A stretch of 64,000 bases of DNA from Kitasatospora acidiphila (GTDB lineage Bacteria > Actinomycetota > Actinomycetes > Streptomycetales > Streptomycetaceae). Shown here one piece after another: positions 30,936 through 47,755 of the stretch. The position numbers and the translations under genes were made by a program. The DNA lies in NCBI RefSeq assembly GCF_006636205.1, contig NZ_VIGB01000003.1, positions 434,001 through 498,000 on the forward strand, read 5' to 3'. Within the stretch, counting starts at the first letter, position 1. The number at the start of each line of letters is the position of its first letter. The notes beneath the pieces are model-generated. The model was not told the origin of the DNA. It was given only the letters and a program-made list of their open reading frames with translations, and ran no database searches.

Positions 30936-32271
30936 GGCGACGTTGGCCGCCGTGGCGCCGATCGCCCCGATCGGCGCCCACCCGCTGCTGGTTCTGCTGC
31001 TGCAGCTCGGGGTGCTGCTGACGCTGGCGGTGCTGCTGGGGCGCCTCGCCGTGCGGCTCGGCTGGCCGGCGGTGGCGGGCGAGCTCTGCGCCGGTGTGCT
31101 GGTCGGCCCCTCGGTGCTCGGGGCGCTCTCCCCCGGGCCGGCCGGGTGGCTCTTCCCACACAATGTCGAGCAGGTCCACATGCTCGACGCGGTGGGCCAG
31201 TTGGGGGTGCTGCTGCTGGTGGGTGTGAGCGGCAGCCACCTGGACTTCACGCTGGTCCGCAAGCAGGGGACGACCGCCGCCCGGGTCAGTGCGGCCGGGC
31301 TGCTGCTGCCGCTCGGCCTGGGCGTCGGTCTCGGCCTGCTGCTGCCCGCCTCGCTGCTCGCCCCGCACAGCAGCCGGACCACCTTCGCGGCCTTCCTGGG
31401 CGTGGCCATGTGCGTCAGCGCCATCCCGGTGATCGCCAAGACCCTGCTGGACATGAACCTGCTCCACCGCGACATCGGCCAACTCACCATGACCGCGGGC
31501 ATGCTGGACGACGCGGTCGGCTGGCTGCTGCTCTCCGTCGTCACCGCGATGGCCACCACCGGGGTCAGCGGCGCCAACGTGGTGCGCTCGGTGGCCTCGC
31601 TGGCGGCCGTGGTGCTGCTCGCCGCCCTGGCCGGGCGGCTGCTGGTCGGCCGGGTCTACCGCTGGGCCGAACGCAACGGCGGCACCGGCACGGTGGTCGG
31701 CATCACGGCGGTGCTGGTCCTGCTGTCGGCGGCGGGGACGCAGGCGCTCGGGCTGGAACCGATCTTCGGCGCCTTCGTCTGCGGGGTGACCGTCACGGCG
31801 ACCGGGGCGGTGAGCCCGCTGCTGCTGGCGCCGCTGCGGACCGTGACGCTCTCGGTGCTGGCGCCCGTCTTCATCGCCTCGGCGGGGCTGCGGATGGACC
31901 TGACCGCGCTGGCCCACCCGACGGTGGCGCTGATGGCGCTGACGGCCCTGCTGGTCGCCGTGGCGGGCAAGTTCGGCGGCGCCTACCTGGGGGCCCGGAC
32001 CAGCCGGCTCGGGCGCTGGGAGGCGCTGGCGCTCGGCGCTGGCATGAACGCCCGCGGTGTGGTCCAGGTGGTGATCGCGATGGTCGGGCTGCGCCTGCAC
32101 GTGCTGGACTCCGCGACCTACACCGTGATCGTCCTGGTCGCCGTGGTGACCTCGCTGATGGCACCCCCGGTCCTCCGGTTCGCGATGGCCCGGATCGACC
32201 TGACCCCGATGGAACAGCTGCGACGGACCGCCCAGTTCGGGTCGGCCGCCCCCGAGAAGCAGACCGTGTGA
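30925..32271 (+). CDS. Cation/proton antiporter, CPA2 (Kef/NapA) type
   Basis: About 448 residues. The start is uncertain: TTG 30925, overlapping the preceding gene, or TTG 30943 with GAGGCG before it; no ATG precedes the first helix. Twelve to thirteen membrane helices. PAVAGELCAGVLVGPSVLG is the conserved segment of the family, followed by the MCVSAIPVIAKTLLDM and GMLDDAVGWLL (Asp-Asp) motif that carries the transported ions, and GAGMNARGVVQVVIA near the end. It lacks a C-terminal RCK domain. It exchanges Na+ or K+ for H+. Antiporters of this type occur in antibiotic clusters, where they may help export or resistance. Confidence 0.82.
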   Translation: MRTEATLAAVAPIAPIGAHPLLVLLLQLGVLLTLAVLLGRLAVRLGWPAVAGELCAGVLVGPSVLGALSPGPAGWLFPHNVEQVHMLDAVGQLGVLLLVGVSGSHLDFTLVRKQGTTAARVSAAGLLLPLGLGVGLGLLLPASLLAPHSSRTTFAAFLGVAMCVSAIPVIAKTLLDMNLLHRDIGQLTMTAGMLDDAVGWLLLSVVTAMATTGVSGANVVRSVASLAAVVLLAALAGRLLVGRVYRWAERNGGTGTVVGITAVLVLLSAAGTQALGLEPIFGAFVCGVTVTATGAVSPLLLAPLRTVTLSVLAPVFIASAGLRMDLTALAHPTVALMALTALLVAVAGKFGGAYLGARTSRLGRWEALALGAGMNARGVVQVVIAMVGLRLHVLDSATYTVIVLVAVVTSLMAPPVLRFAMARIDLTPMEQLRRTAQFGSAAPEKQTV

Positions 32272-32289
32272 ACGGCTGAGGACAGAGAG

Positions 32290-33330
32290 ATGACGATGAC
32301 GAACCAATTCGCCGACTTCGGTATCGCGGGCTTCGGCCACTCGCTCGGCGTCGACCAGAAGGTCGAAGCCGAGGTGCTCACCGAGTTCGTGGACGACCCC
32401 GAGCGGGTGCTCCAGTGGGGCTACCACACCTTCCACCGGGCGCCCGCGGACGTGACCGCGATCGAGCTGTCCGCCCGGGCGGCCCGCGACGCCATCGAGG
32501 ACGCCGGACTGACCGCCGACGACGTGGACTACGTCGTGCTGGCGCTCTCCGACGTGCCCGGCTACCTCAACTGGGACGCCTCCTCGGCGCTGGCGCGCGA
32601 GATCGGGGTGCGGCTCAAGCCGAACCTGCTGCTCATGGAGGGCTGCGTCTCCGGCGTCACGGGCCTGGGCAACGTGGCCGGCCTGTTCGCCACCGACCCG
32701 AGCCTGCAGAACATCCTGTTCGTCGCGGTCAACCGGGTCAGCGAGTACCACCGCAACCGGATGCGGGTCAACAACTCCATCCACAGCGACGGCGCGTCGG
32801 CCGTGATCCTGCGCCGCGGCCACGAGTTCGGCCGCTGGCTGGCGACCGTCCAGTTCACCGACCCGGACGTGTCGGACTGGTTCCGCACCGACTTCGGCGG
32901 CGAGGTGGCGCCGGTGGCGCCGGCCGACTGGTCCTCCCAGACCCAGGCCAACGGCCTTGAGGCGGTGGTCGACCACTTCCGCACCGACCCGAAGGGGCTG
33001 CAGACCTTCGTCACCGCGCTCAACCAGCGCCTGGTCGAGGTGACCGACCAGGCCTGTGCGAAGGCCGGCGTCGAGCGCTCCTCGATCAAGAAGATCATCC
33101 ACCTGAACGACAACCAGGGCTCGTTCGAGGAGATCGCCGAGGTCTTCGGCGTCCCGATCAGCAGCACCAGCGCCGAAGTCGCCGCCCAGCACGGCCACAT
33201 GGGCGCGGCCGACCACCTGGTGACGCTCGCCGAGTACACCCGCAGCGGCGAGTTGGTCCCCGGCGACCTGGTCGCCCTGATCGGCATCTCCATCGGCATG
33301 CGCTGGTACTGCACCCTGGTCAGGATCTGA
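32290..33330 (+). CDS. KAS III-like (FabH-fold) acyltransferase with altered active site
   Basis: 346 residues. Thiolase fold of the KAS III type. The nucleophile Cys is in LLLMEGCVSGVTGLGNVAGL (near residue 118), and a His lies in KIIHLNDNQGSFEEIAEVFG (about 276). Where FabH has the Asn of GNTSAA, this protein has GHMGAADH, so the Cys-His-Asn triad is changed to Cys-His-His. Similar replacements occur in KAS III homologues that act as acyltransferases (CerJ, DpsC types) rather than condensing enzymes. It stands directly before an FkbH-type gene and an ACP gene, overlapping the former, so it likely transfers the ACP-bound unit to an acceptor. Confidence 0.8.
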   Translation: MTMTNQFADFGIAGFGHSLGVDQKVEAEVLTEFVDDPERVLQWGYHTFHRAPADVTAIELSARAARDAIEDAGLTADDVDYVVLALSDVPGYLNWDASSALAREIGVRLKPNLLLMEGCVSGVTGLGNVAGLFATDPSLQNILFVAVNRVSEYHRNRMRVNNSIHSDGASAVILRRGHEFGRWLATVQFTDPDVSDWFRTDFGGEVAPVAPADWSSQTQANGLEAVVDHFRTDPKGLQTFVTALNQRLVEVTDQACAKAGVERSSIKKIIHLNDNQGSFEEIAEVFGVPISSTSAEVAAQHGHMGAADHLVTLAEYTRSGELVPGDLVALIGISIGMRWYCTLVRI

Positions 33331-35195
33331 TGCCCGAACTCGTCGACGCACTCAAGGCGGCCGTCGCCGCCGGCACGGCTCCCAGCCCCGACCTGCGCCT
33401 GGCGCTGGCGCAGACCTACGACCCGAGCGTGCTGCGCAAGGCCGGCCGGGCGCTGGCCCGGCTGACCGACCCGGACGGCAGGCTGCGGCCGGTGCGGCTC
33501 TCGGTGGTCGCCGCCTGCACCGTCGGCCCGCTCGAACCCCTGCTGCGCGCCTGCCTGGTGGGCGCCGGAGCACTGCCGGCGATCGAGGTCGCCCCGTACG
33601 GGACCTTCGAACTCACCCTGGCCACCGGCGGTTTCGACCACGCCGCCGACCTGCTGCTCTGCCTGCTGGACGAGTCCTACTTCCTTCCGGACGACCTGGA
33701 CGCCACCGCGCCGGAGGCCGCCGGTCCTTATCTCGAGGAGCGGCTCGCCCAGTTGAGCGGACTGGTCGGCGCGGCGCTGCACGGGACCGAGGCGACCCTG
33801 GTCCTGCACACCGTCCCGCTGCCGCGCTCACTGCGCGACACCATGATCAGCCTGCGGACCAGGAGCGCGCTGACCAGGCTCTGGCACCGGCTCAACGCCG
33901 GGCTGCTGGCACTCGCCGAGGAGCACCCGCAGGTGCAGGTCGTCGACCTGGTCGGGCTGCTCGCCGAGTCGTCGGTGGCCGCCCGCGACCAGCGCCTGCA
34001 CAAGTACGCCGATCTGCCCTACACCGACGGGGCGTTGCTGATCCTCGCCAGCGAGGTGCGGCGGATCGCGCAGGCCCGCTCGGGGCTGTCCAAGAAGGTG
34101 CTGGCGCTCGACCTGGACAACACCCTCTGGGGCGGGGTCCTGGGCGAGGTCGGCTCGGAGGGCGTCGAACTCGGCGGGCTCTACCCGGGCAAGAGCTTCC
34201 AGGATCTGCAACGGACCGTCAGCCGGCTGCGTGAGCAGGGCGTGGTCCTGGTGCTGGCCAGCAAGAACGACGCCGGCCCGGTCGAGGAGGCGCTCAGCCG
34301 GCACCCGGCGGTGCTGCTGCGCCCGGAGGCCTTCTCGGTCAGCATGGTCAACTGGGCGCCGAAGGCGGGCAATCTGCACAAGGCCGCCGACACGCTGGGG
34401 CTCGGCACCGACTCGTTCGTCTTCATGGACGACTCGGACTTCGAGCGCGGCAGCGTGGCGGCCGAACTGCCCGAGGTCGCCATCATCGACTCCAGCGGCG
34501 AGCCGGCCCAGCTGGTCGACTCGCTGGTGCGGCACGGCTGGTTCGACGTGGTCGAGTTGACCGGCACCGATCTGAAGAGGCCCGAGCTCTACCGGGCGCG
34601 CAGTCTGCGCAATGACTTCTCCGGCGGCTTCAGCAAGGCGGAGGACTACCTGAAGGCGCTGGATCTGAGGGTGGCGGTCGAGCCGGTGACCCGGTTCACT
34701 GTTGCCAGGGCCGCTCAACTCGCCGCCCGAACCAATCAGTTCAACCTGACCGGGGTCCGGTTCGACGAGGCGGCCACGATCGCGATGATCGACGCCCCGG
34801 ACCGGTTGGCGCTCACCGTCTCGGTCACCGACCGGTTCGGGGACGAGGGCCTGGTGGGCGCGGTCTGGCTGGAGCGGACCACGGAGCGCTGGAGCGTGCT
34901 CAACCTGGTGCTGAGCTGCCGGGTGCTGTCCCGGGGCGTCGAGTTCGCGATCGCGGGACGGATCGCCGCGCTGGCCGCGCAGGCCGGGGCCGAGGTGCTG
35001 GAGGGCCGCTTCACGCCTTCGGCGAAGAACGGTGTGGCGGCGGGGTTCTGGGAGAAGGCGGGATTCGTACCGGACGGTGACGGGCACTTCGCGTTCGCAC
35101 CGGGCAAGGCCCCGGACCCGACCCCGTCCTGGATCACCCTTGTCGAGAGCACCGACAGCACCGAGACCATCGAGAGTGAGGAGCGGCAGCCATGA
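33330..35195 (+). CDS. FkbH-type HAD-superfamily protein (ACP-loading of a C3 unit)
   Basis: 621 residues; ATG overlaps the previous TGA. N-terminal SGNH-like region (about 1-245), HAD-IIIC domain with VLALDLDNTLWGGVLGEVG (about 256-274; the Asp of DLD is the catalytic residue) and later FVFMDDSDFERGSV. The C-terminal GNAT-like domain has ARTNQFNLTGVRF and NGVAAGFWEKAGF. FkbH proteins take glyceryl from 1,3-bisphosphoglycerate and load it onto a stand-alone ACP; some also form lactyl-ACP. The ACP gene overlaps its end by ATGA. Thus a glycerate-derived C3 unit is expected in the product. Confidence 0.88.
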   Translation: MPELVDALKAAVAAGTAPSPDLRLALAQTYDPSVLRKAGRALARLTDPDGRLRPVRLSVVAACTVGPLEPLLRACLVGAGALPAIEVAPYGTFELTLATGGFDHAADLLLCLLDESYFLPDDLDATAPEAAGPYLEERLAQLSGLVGAALHGTEATLVLHTVPLPRSLRDTMISLRTRSALTRLWHRLNAGLLALAEEHPQVQVVDLVGLLAESSVAARDQRLHKYADLPYTDGALLILASEVRRIAQARSGLSKKVLALDLDNTLWGGVLGEVGSEGVELGGLYPGKSFQDLQRTVSRLREQGVVLVLASKNDAGPVEEALSRHPAVLLRPEAFSVSMVNWAPKAGNLHKAADTLGLGTDSFVFMDDSDFERGSVAAELPEVAIIDSSGEPAQLVDSLVRHGWFDVVELTGTDLKRPELYRARSLRNDFSGGFSKAEDYLKALDLRVAVEPVTRFTVARAAQLAARTNQFNLTGVRFDEAATIAMIDAPDRLALTVSVTDRFGDEGLVGAVWLERTTERWSVLNLVLSCRVLSRGVEFAIAGRIAALAAQAGAEVLEGRFTPSAKNGVAAGFWEKAGFVPDGDGHFAFAPGKAPDPTPSWITLVESTDSTETIESEERQP

Positions 35196-35440
35196 GGAAC
35201 ACCGTCGAGTCGGTCGGCACCGAGGTGCTCGAAGTGCTCAGCGAGGTGCTGAACCAGGAGCCGGAAGCGCTCACGGCGCAGCCGGTGCTGGCCAGTTACG
35301 ACTGGGACAGCCTGGCCATGCTGGAGGCGCTGGCGCAGTTGGAGAGCGCCTTCGGCGTTCGCCTGGAGCTGCGGGCCTTCCAGGCCGTCCGGACCGTCGA
35401 GGACATGGCGGCCCTGGTGGCCGCCACCCTGAACAGCTGA
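35192..35440 (+). CDS. Stand-alone acyl carrier protein
   Basis: 82 residues. Four-helix ACP with the phosphopantetheine Ser in SYDWDSLAMLEALAQLESAFG (near residue 37). Acidic, no extra domains. It overlaps the FkbH gene and is the obvious partner that carries the glyceryl-type unit, presumably for the KAS III-like enzyme. Confidence 0.9.
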   Translation: MRNTVESVGTEVLEVLSEVLNQEPEALTAQPVLASYDWDSLAMLEALAQLESAFGVRLELRAFQAVRTVEDMAALVAATLNS

Positions 35441-35449
35441 CCTGGATAC

Positions 35450-35464
35450 CTGACGCGCCGTCAG
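35450..35464. promoter_or_regulatory. CTGAC-N5-GTCAG dyad after the ACP gene
   Basis: Second copy of the dyad at 24253-24267, 10 bp after the ACP stop and just before the NIPSNAP gene. Function is unclear. Confidence 0.3.
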
Positions 35465-35486
35465 ATGACGAACGAAAGAGAGCACC

Positions 35487-35816
35487 ATGAGCCTGCTGGA
35501 GATCCGCCTCTTCACCGTGCAGCCGGGTACCCGTGAGGAGTTCGACCGGGTCAGCCGGGAGGAGACGATCCCGATGATGCGCCGCTGGGGCATCAACGTG
35601 ATCGCGTTCGGCCCCGCGCTCAACACCGAGGACGGCTACTACCTGATCCGCAGCTTCCCCTCCGAGGAGCAGCGGGTCTGTGTCCAGGAGGCCTTCTACG
35701 CGAGTGCCGAGTGGGAGGACAACTACGACAAGAAGATCACCGAGATGATCGCGGACTACCACACCGCGGTCGCTCCGCTGACCGGTGACCTGTCCACCGA
35801 TCTGAAGGGCATCTAG
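35487..35816 (+). CDS. NIPSNAP-family protein
   Basis: 109 residues. Ferredoxin-like dimeric alpha-beta barrel: LLEIRLFTVQPGTREEFDRV at the N terminus, then GINVIAFGPALNTEDGYYLIRSF and WEDNYDKKITEMIADYHTAV (the last two shown as landmarks only). NIPSNAP proteins have no settled reaction; members in natural-product clusters are sometimes cyclases or assist ring formation. GAAAGAGAG precedes the ATG. It is the last gene before a hairpin and probably ends the long operon from 22.9 kb. Confidence 0.75.
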   Translation: MSLLEIRLFTVQPGTREEFDRVSREETIPMMRRWGINVIAFGPALNTEDGYYLIRSFPSEEQRVCVQEAFYASAEWEDNYDKKITEMIADYHTAVAPLTGDLSTDLKGI

Positions 35817-35860
35817 GCCGACCGGGCTTAGACCCGACCGGCCCAGGGCCGCCGGCCCTG
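35817..35860 (+). terminator. Double stem-loop after the NIPSNAP gene
   Basis: An imperfect stem (GCCGACCGGG with CCCGACCGGC, 35817-35842) is followed by the perfect CAGGGCC-GCC-GGCCCTG (35844-35860). Probably a terminator or attenuator before the dimethylargininase-like gene. Confidence 0.5.
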
Positions 35861-35913
35861 TCTCAGACGAGCCACTACCCGCCGGCTCGTCCCACAGCTG
35901 AGGAGAACCAGGA

Positions 35914-36768
35914 ATGCCGTACACCGACGTCATCGGAGCCGACCGCGAGGCCGCCGCCACCAGAACAGCCGTCCCGCGCCGGCTGCTGATGTGCCGTCCG
36001 AACCACTACGACGTGTACTACTCGATCAACCCCTGGATGCACCCCGAGAAGCCGGTCGACACCGGCCTGGCGGTGCTCCAGTGGGAGCGGCTGCGCGAGC
36101 TGTACGCCTCGCTGGGCCACACCGTGGAGGTGATCGAGCCCGTGGTCGGTCTGCCCGACATGGTGTTCGCCGCCAACGGCGCCACCGTGGTGGACGGCAA
36201 GGTGCTGGCCGCCCGGTTCCGGCACATGGAGCGCACCGCCGAAGGCCCGGCCTACCTCTCCTGGTTCCAGCGCAACGGCTACCAGGAGGTGCTGTGGCCG
36301 GAGTTCATCAACGAGGGCGAGGGCGACTACCTGCCGGTCGGCCGCCGGATCCTGGCCGGCACCGGCTTCCGCACCGACCAGCGCTCGCACTACGAGGCGC
36401 AGGAGTTCTTCGGCATGCCGGTCACCAGCCTCACCTTGGTCAACCCCCGCCACTACCACCTGGACACCGCCCTCTCGGTGCTCTCCGACACCGAAATCAT
36501 GTACTGGCCCGAGGCGTTCACCCCGGGCAGCCAGGCCGTGCTGCGCGAGCTCTACCCCAACGCGGTGCTGGCCACCGCCGACGACGCCGCCGTCTTCGGC
36601 CTCAACGCCTTCAGTGACGGCTACAATGTGCTTCTCCCGCAGGCGGCTTCCGGCCTGATCGAGCAGCTCAAGGCGCGCGGCTTCAACCCGATCGGTGTCG
36701 ACCTGTCCGAACTGCTGCTGGCCGGCGGCAGCGTCAAGTGCTGCACCCTCGAACTCCGCGACCGCTGA
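35914..36768 (+). CDS. Dimethylargininase-like amidinohydrolase/amidinotransferase-fold enzyme
   Basis: 284 residues; GAGGAG precedes the ATG. Pentein fold of the DDAH group: RLLMCRPNHYDVYYSINPWM at the N terminus, the Asp-containing LPDMVFAANGATVV (about 88), NEGEGDYLPVG, the catalytic His in VNPRHYHLDTAL (about 180) and the nucleophile Cys in GGSVKCCTLEL at the C terminus. All catalytic residues are therefore present. DDAH hydrolyses N-omega-substituted arginines to citrulline and an amine. In this cluster it may act on a guanidino- or amidino-containing intermediate. A chromosomal housekeeping role is also possible, since streptomycetes commonly carry such genes. Confidence 0.82.
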   Translation: MPYTDVIGADREAAATRTAVPRRLLMCRPNHYDVYYSINPWMHPEKPVDTGLAVLQWERLRELYASLGHTVEVIEPVVGLPDMVFAANGATVVDGKVLAARFRHMERTAEGPAYLSWFQRNGYQEVLWPEFINEGEGDYLPVGRRILAGTGFRTDQRSHYEAQEFFGMPVTSLTLVNPRHYHLDTALSVLSDTEIMYWPEAFTPGSQAVLRELYPNAVLATADDAAVFGLNAFSDGYNVLLPQAASGLIEQLKARGFNPIGVDLSELLLAGGSVKCCTLELRDR

Positions 36769-36803
36769 ACCTCGCAGACATCCGCTTGTGAAAGGCCACT
36801 ACC

Positions 36804-38177
36804 GTGACGGATCGCGCTGAACTGACGGCGAGCTTCCTGGACGGCGTCCGCGAACACGGCGCTGTCGCATCCGAACTGATCGGCAACCAGCCCGAGAACG
36901 AGATGCTGGTCGCCTTCTACCGGGGCAGGTTCCTCTCCCGCCCGCTCTTCCTCGGCTACGAGGAGCGGGTGCGGCTGCAGGCCGACCTGGAGAACCTGCA
37001 CAGCGCCCTGACCAGCCTGCCGGAGCGCCTCTTCGGCGGGGACCTGGGGGCCTTCGCCCGGGCGGTCGGGATGACCGACGTGCAGGTCTCGGCGATCCTG
37101 CGCAGCAGGGGCGCCGCAGTGACCAAGCAGATCCGCGCCGACATGTACGTGGACGAGTCGGGCTTCAAGCTCCTCGAGTACAACATGGGCAGCGCGCTGG
37201 GCGGCATCGACGTCGGCGAGATGTCCCGGGCGCTCCTGGAGCACCCGCTGATGCGGGAGTTCGCCGAGAAGCACCGGCTCGGCTACACCGACTTCACCAC
37301 CGAGAAGCTGCACGACATCGTGGCGGAGTCCGGCTTCGCGCCCGACGACGACCCGGTCGTGGTGATCGCCGACTGGCCGTCCAGCTACGTCGACCTGGCG
37401 CCGTACATCGCCCTCACGGTGGACCACTGGCGGGCCCGCGGCATGAACGTGCACGGCTGCCACGTCGGCGAGTTGGAGGTGCGCGATGGCGCGGTCCGGC
37501 TCGGCGACGTGAAGGTGGACATCATCCACCGGCTCTTCCTGATCGAGGACCTGCTGGAGTCGGAGGAAGCCGTCGCCCTGCTGGACCCGGTGCTGGACGC
37601 CGCCGCGGCCGGCCAGGTCAAGATCTTCACACCGATGGAGTCGGAGGCCTTCGCCAGCAAGGGTGCGCTGGCGATGCTCTCCGACGAGGGCAACCGCCAC
37701 CTCCTCACCGAGGAGGAGCGGGAGAGTCTGGACCGGATCCTGCCGTGGACCAGGATGCTGCGTCCGGGGAAGGTCACCCTGGAGAACGGCGAGCTGGTCG
37801 AGATGCTCGACTACGTGCTGGCCCATCAGGAGGACCTGGTCCTCAAGCCCACCCTGCTGCACGGCGGCCAGGGCGTGCTGCTGGGCTGGGAGGAGCAGGT
37901 CACGCCGGAGGTCTGGCGCGAGCAGGTCACCGCCGGGCTGGACGGCCCGTACCTGGTCCAGCGCCGGGTCGACCCGCTGACCGAGTACTTTCCGGACGAG
38001 CAGGGCGAGTTGGTGCCCTGGCTGCTGGTCTGGGGGATCTTCGGGGCGCAGCGCGGCTTCGGCGGCATCTATGCGCGCGGGACCACGCTGGAATCCAAGG
38101 CGGGCGTGGTGAACACGGCCTCCGGCGCGTACGCCGGCACCGGCCTGCACGAGCTCGGGCCGGACGAGACGGCCTGA
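36804..38177 (+). CDS. ATP-grasp ligase of the glutathionylspermidine-synthase-like type
   Basis: 457 residues from GTG 36804 (GAAAGG upstream). Landmarks: DMYVDESGFKLLEYNMGSALGGIDVGEM (residues 113-140; EYN is the conserved Mg-site triplet), VVIADWPSSYVDLAPYIALTVDHW, VDIIHRLFLIEDL, and the nucleotide-binding VLKPTLLHGGQGVLLGWE (about 345). The order of motifs, with the acidic metal site before the ATP Lys, is that of circularly permuted ATP-grasp ligases such as glutathionylspermidine synthetase C domains. It would form an amide or amidine-type bond. This is the third ligase of the cluster, 36 bp after the dimethylargininase-like gene and likely co-transcribed with it. Confidence 0.78.
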   Translation: MTDRAELTASFLDGVREHGAVASELIGNQPENEMLVAFYRGRFLSRPLFLGYEERVRLQADLENLHSALTSLPERLFGGDLGAFARAVGMTDVQVSAILRSRGAAVTKQIRADMYVDESGFKLLEYNMGSALGGIDVGEMSRALLEHPLMREFAEKHRLGYTDFTTEKLHDIVAESGFAPDDDPVVVIADWPSSYVDLAPYIALTVDHWRARGMNVHGCHVGELEVRDGAVRLGDVKVDIIHRLFLIEDLLESEEAVALLDPVLDAAAAGQVKIFTPMESEAFASKGALAMLSDEGNRHLLTEEERESLDRILPWTRMLRPGKVTLENGELVEMLDYVLAHQEDLVLKPTLLHGGQGVLLGWEEQVTPEVWREQVTAGLDGPYLVQRRVDPLTEYFPDEQGELVPWLLVWGIFGAQRGFGGIYARGTTLESKAGVVNTASGAYAGTGLHELGPDETA

Positions 38178-38198
38178 CGAAACGGCTGACGGGCAGGG

Positions 38199-38232
38199 CC
38201 GGCCGTCCACCCTCCCGGGGGTGGACGGCCGG
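38199..38232. terminator. Bidirectional terminator between the ligase and the PKS gene
   Basis: Perfect 13-bp stem CCGGCCGTCCACC (38199-38211) and GGTGGACGGCCGG (38220-38232), the loop itself self-complementary (CCC/GGG). It separates the convergent plus-strand ligase and minus-strand PKS. Confidence 0.85.
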
Positions 38233-38267
38233 TCTCGGTCGCCGGGATCACTCGGCGAAGTCGACGG

Positions 38268-46433
<8,166 letters not shown>

Positions 46434-46468
46434 TGATCCGCTCCCGTTGATCCCTGCCGGTGCACCGC

Positions 46469-47320
46469 CTACGACGGGTCGGGCCGCTCGGCGAACTCCA
46501 GGACGGTGACCGAGGGGCGACGGTTCGCCAGCGGCGGAACGGCCAGCACCAGTGGCAGCAAGGCGCCGACCAGCCCGCGCCCGCCCGCCGGACGGACGTC
46601 CCGCACACCCACCACCGCCGGACTGGCGGTGCGCAACTTCGCCCGCTCCCCCGCGTCCATCCCCCAGGGCATCGGCGGCACCTGGTAGCCGGAGGTGTGC
46701 AGCTTGCCGTCGCGGACCAGCCGGGCGAACCAGCGCGGCACGGCATCCAGCACCATCGAGCCCCCCGGGAGCCGCTCGGCGCACCCGGCGATCAGGGCCC
46801 GCACCTGGGCGGGCCGGAGGTACATGCACAGGCCCTGCGCCGTCACCAGGACCTCGCGGCTGAGGTCCACCTCGTCGGTCCAGCCCAACTCGGTGGCGTC
46901 GGCGGCCAGGTAGCGCTGGCGCGGTCCGGGCGGCAGCAGCTGCTCGCGCAGCGCCACCGACTCGGGCAGGTCGACGGTGAGCCACTGGGCGCGCCCGTTG
47001 TCGACCCGCCAGTACTGGGTCTCCAGGCCCTCCCCCAGGCAGACCACCGTGCCGCGCGGCTCCCGTGCCAGGAAGTCCGCCACCTCGCGGTCGAAGCAGG
47101 CCACCCGCAACGCCTGCAACTGCGCCTGGAGGGCGCTGGTGCCGAACCGCTCCTCGAACGGGTAGTCGATCCGGTCGACCAACTCCACGGCCTTGGGGTC
47201 GTCCAGCAGCGGCTCCGGCCGCCGGGCCTCGACGGCACGCTGGTACAGCGTCCAGAGCGCCGTCTCGGGCACGGCGCTCAGCTCGGTCGGCAGCGGTGCC
47301 GACGGGTCGTCAGAAGCCAT
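46469..47320 (-). CDS. LCMT-family (PPM1-like) SAM-dependent methyltransferase
   Basis: 283 residues; AGGAG precedes the ATG. Leucine-carboxyl-methyltransferase-like fold: [33 protein letters not shown] (outline of the N-terminal helices), the SAM site [16 protein letters not shown] (about 92-107), the acidic residue in [16 protein letters not shown], and [11 protein letters not shown]. Bacterial members of this family methylate carboxyl or hydroxyl groups of natural products, such as polyketides. It lies 35 bp upstream of the PKS gene on the same strand and is likely co-transcribed, acting on the PKS acid or the final product. Confidence 0.82.
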   Translation of the reverse strand: MASDDPSAPLPTELSAVPETALWTLYQRAVEARRPEPLLDDPKAVELVDRIDYPFEERFGTSALQAQLQALRVACFDREVADFLAREPRGTVVCLGEGLETQYWRVDNGRAQWLTVDLPESVALREQLLPPGPRQRYLAADATELGWTDEVDLSREVLVTAQGLCMYLRPAQVRALIAGCAERLPGGSMVLDAVPRWFARLVRDGKLHTSGYQVPPMPWGMDAGERAKLRTASPAVVGVRDVRPAGGRGLVGALLPLVLAVPPLANRRPSVTVLEFAERPDPS

Positions 47321-47524
47321 CCGGGTCTCCTAGGGGGATCCATGTTCGATTGGTCCTCCCGCACAGTCTGACACCTGATCAGGCCATTTCCCTGCTCAGC
47401 CCCAACCGGATGCCTCCCCCCGTTCTGCGGCGTGTCCGCCCCCGAGGACCGAGCAACGCGGCGATCGCCGGACGGTGCCACCGGCTGGACCCGAGCCGAC
47501 CGTCGATCCGGACGCCCGGAACGG

Positions 47525-47755
47525 TCAGCCGTCCCGCTCGCCCTCGTCCTCGTCCTCGGGCTCGTCCTGGGGCGGCTCCCAGACGGCCAGGTACGCCTCG
47601 ACCTCCTCGGCCGTGCAGCCCGGGCAGACCGGCGGCCCCTGCATGGCGATGCCCAGCCCCGGGCCGGCCTGCAGCGGCAGCCAGTCGCGGACCAGGGCCC
47701 GCCCGCACCGCGGACAGCTTCCCCACGGCGCGCCGCGACCAGCCGACTCGCCCAT
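47525..47755 (-). CDS. Small zinc-ribbon protein
   Basis: 76 residues from ATG 47755. Two CxxC pairs, CPRCGRALV and CPGCTAEEVEAYL, separated by about 26 residues, form a probable zinc ribbon, followed by an acidic tail (EPEDEDEGE). Function unknown. The open frame continues upstream without a credible alternative start. Confidence 0.5.
   Translation of the reverse strand: MGESAGRGAPWGSCPRCGRALVRDWLPLQAGPGLGIAMQGPPVCPGCTAEEVEAYLAVWEPPQDEPEDEDEGERDG

Noticed and set aside
28788..31577. Minus-strand frame of 929 codons
   Set aside because: Shadow of the solute-binding-like and antiporter genes.
17188..38177. Triacsin-type cluster
   Set aside because: The hydrazine core is shared, but the discrete PKS and nitrite/triazene-type genes expected for triacsin are not seen here.
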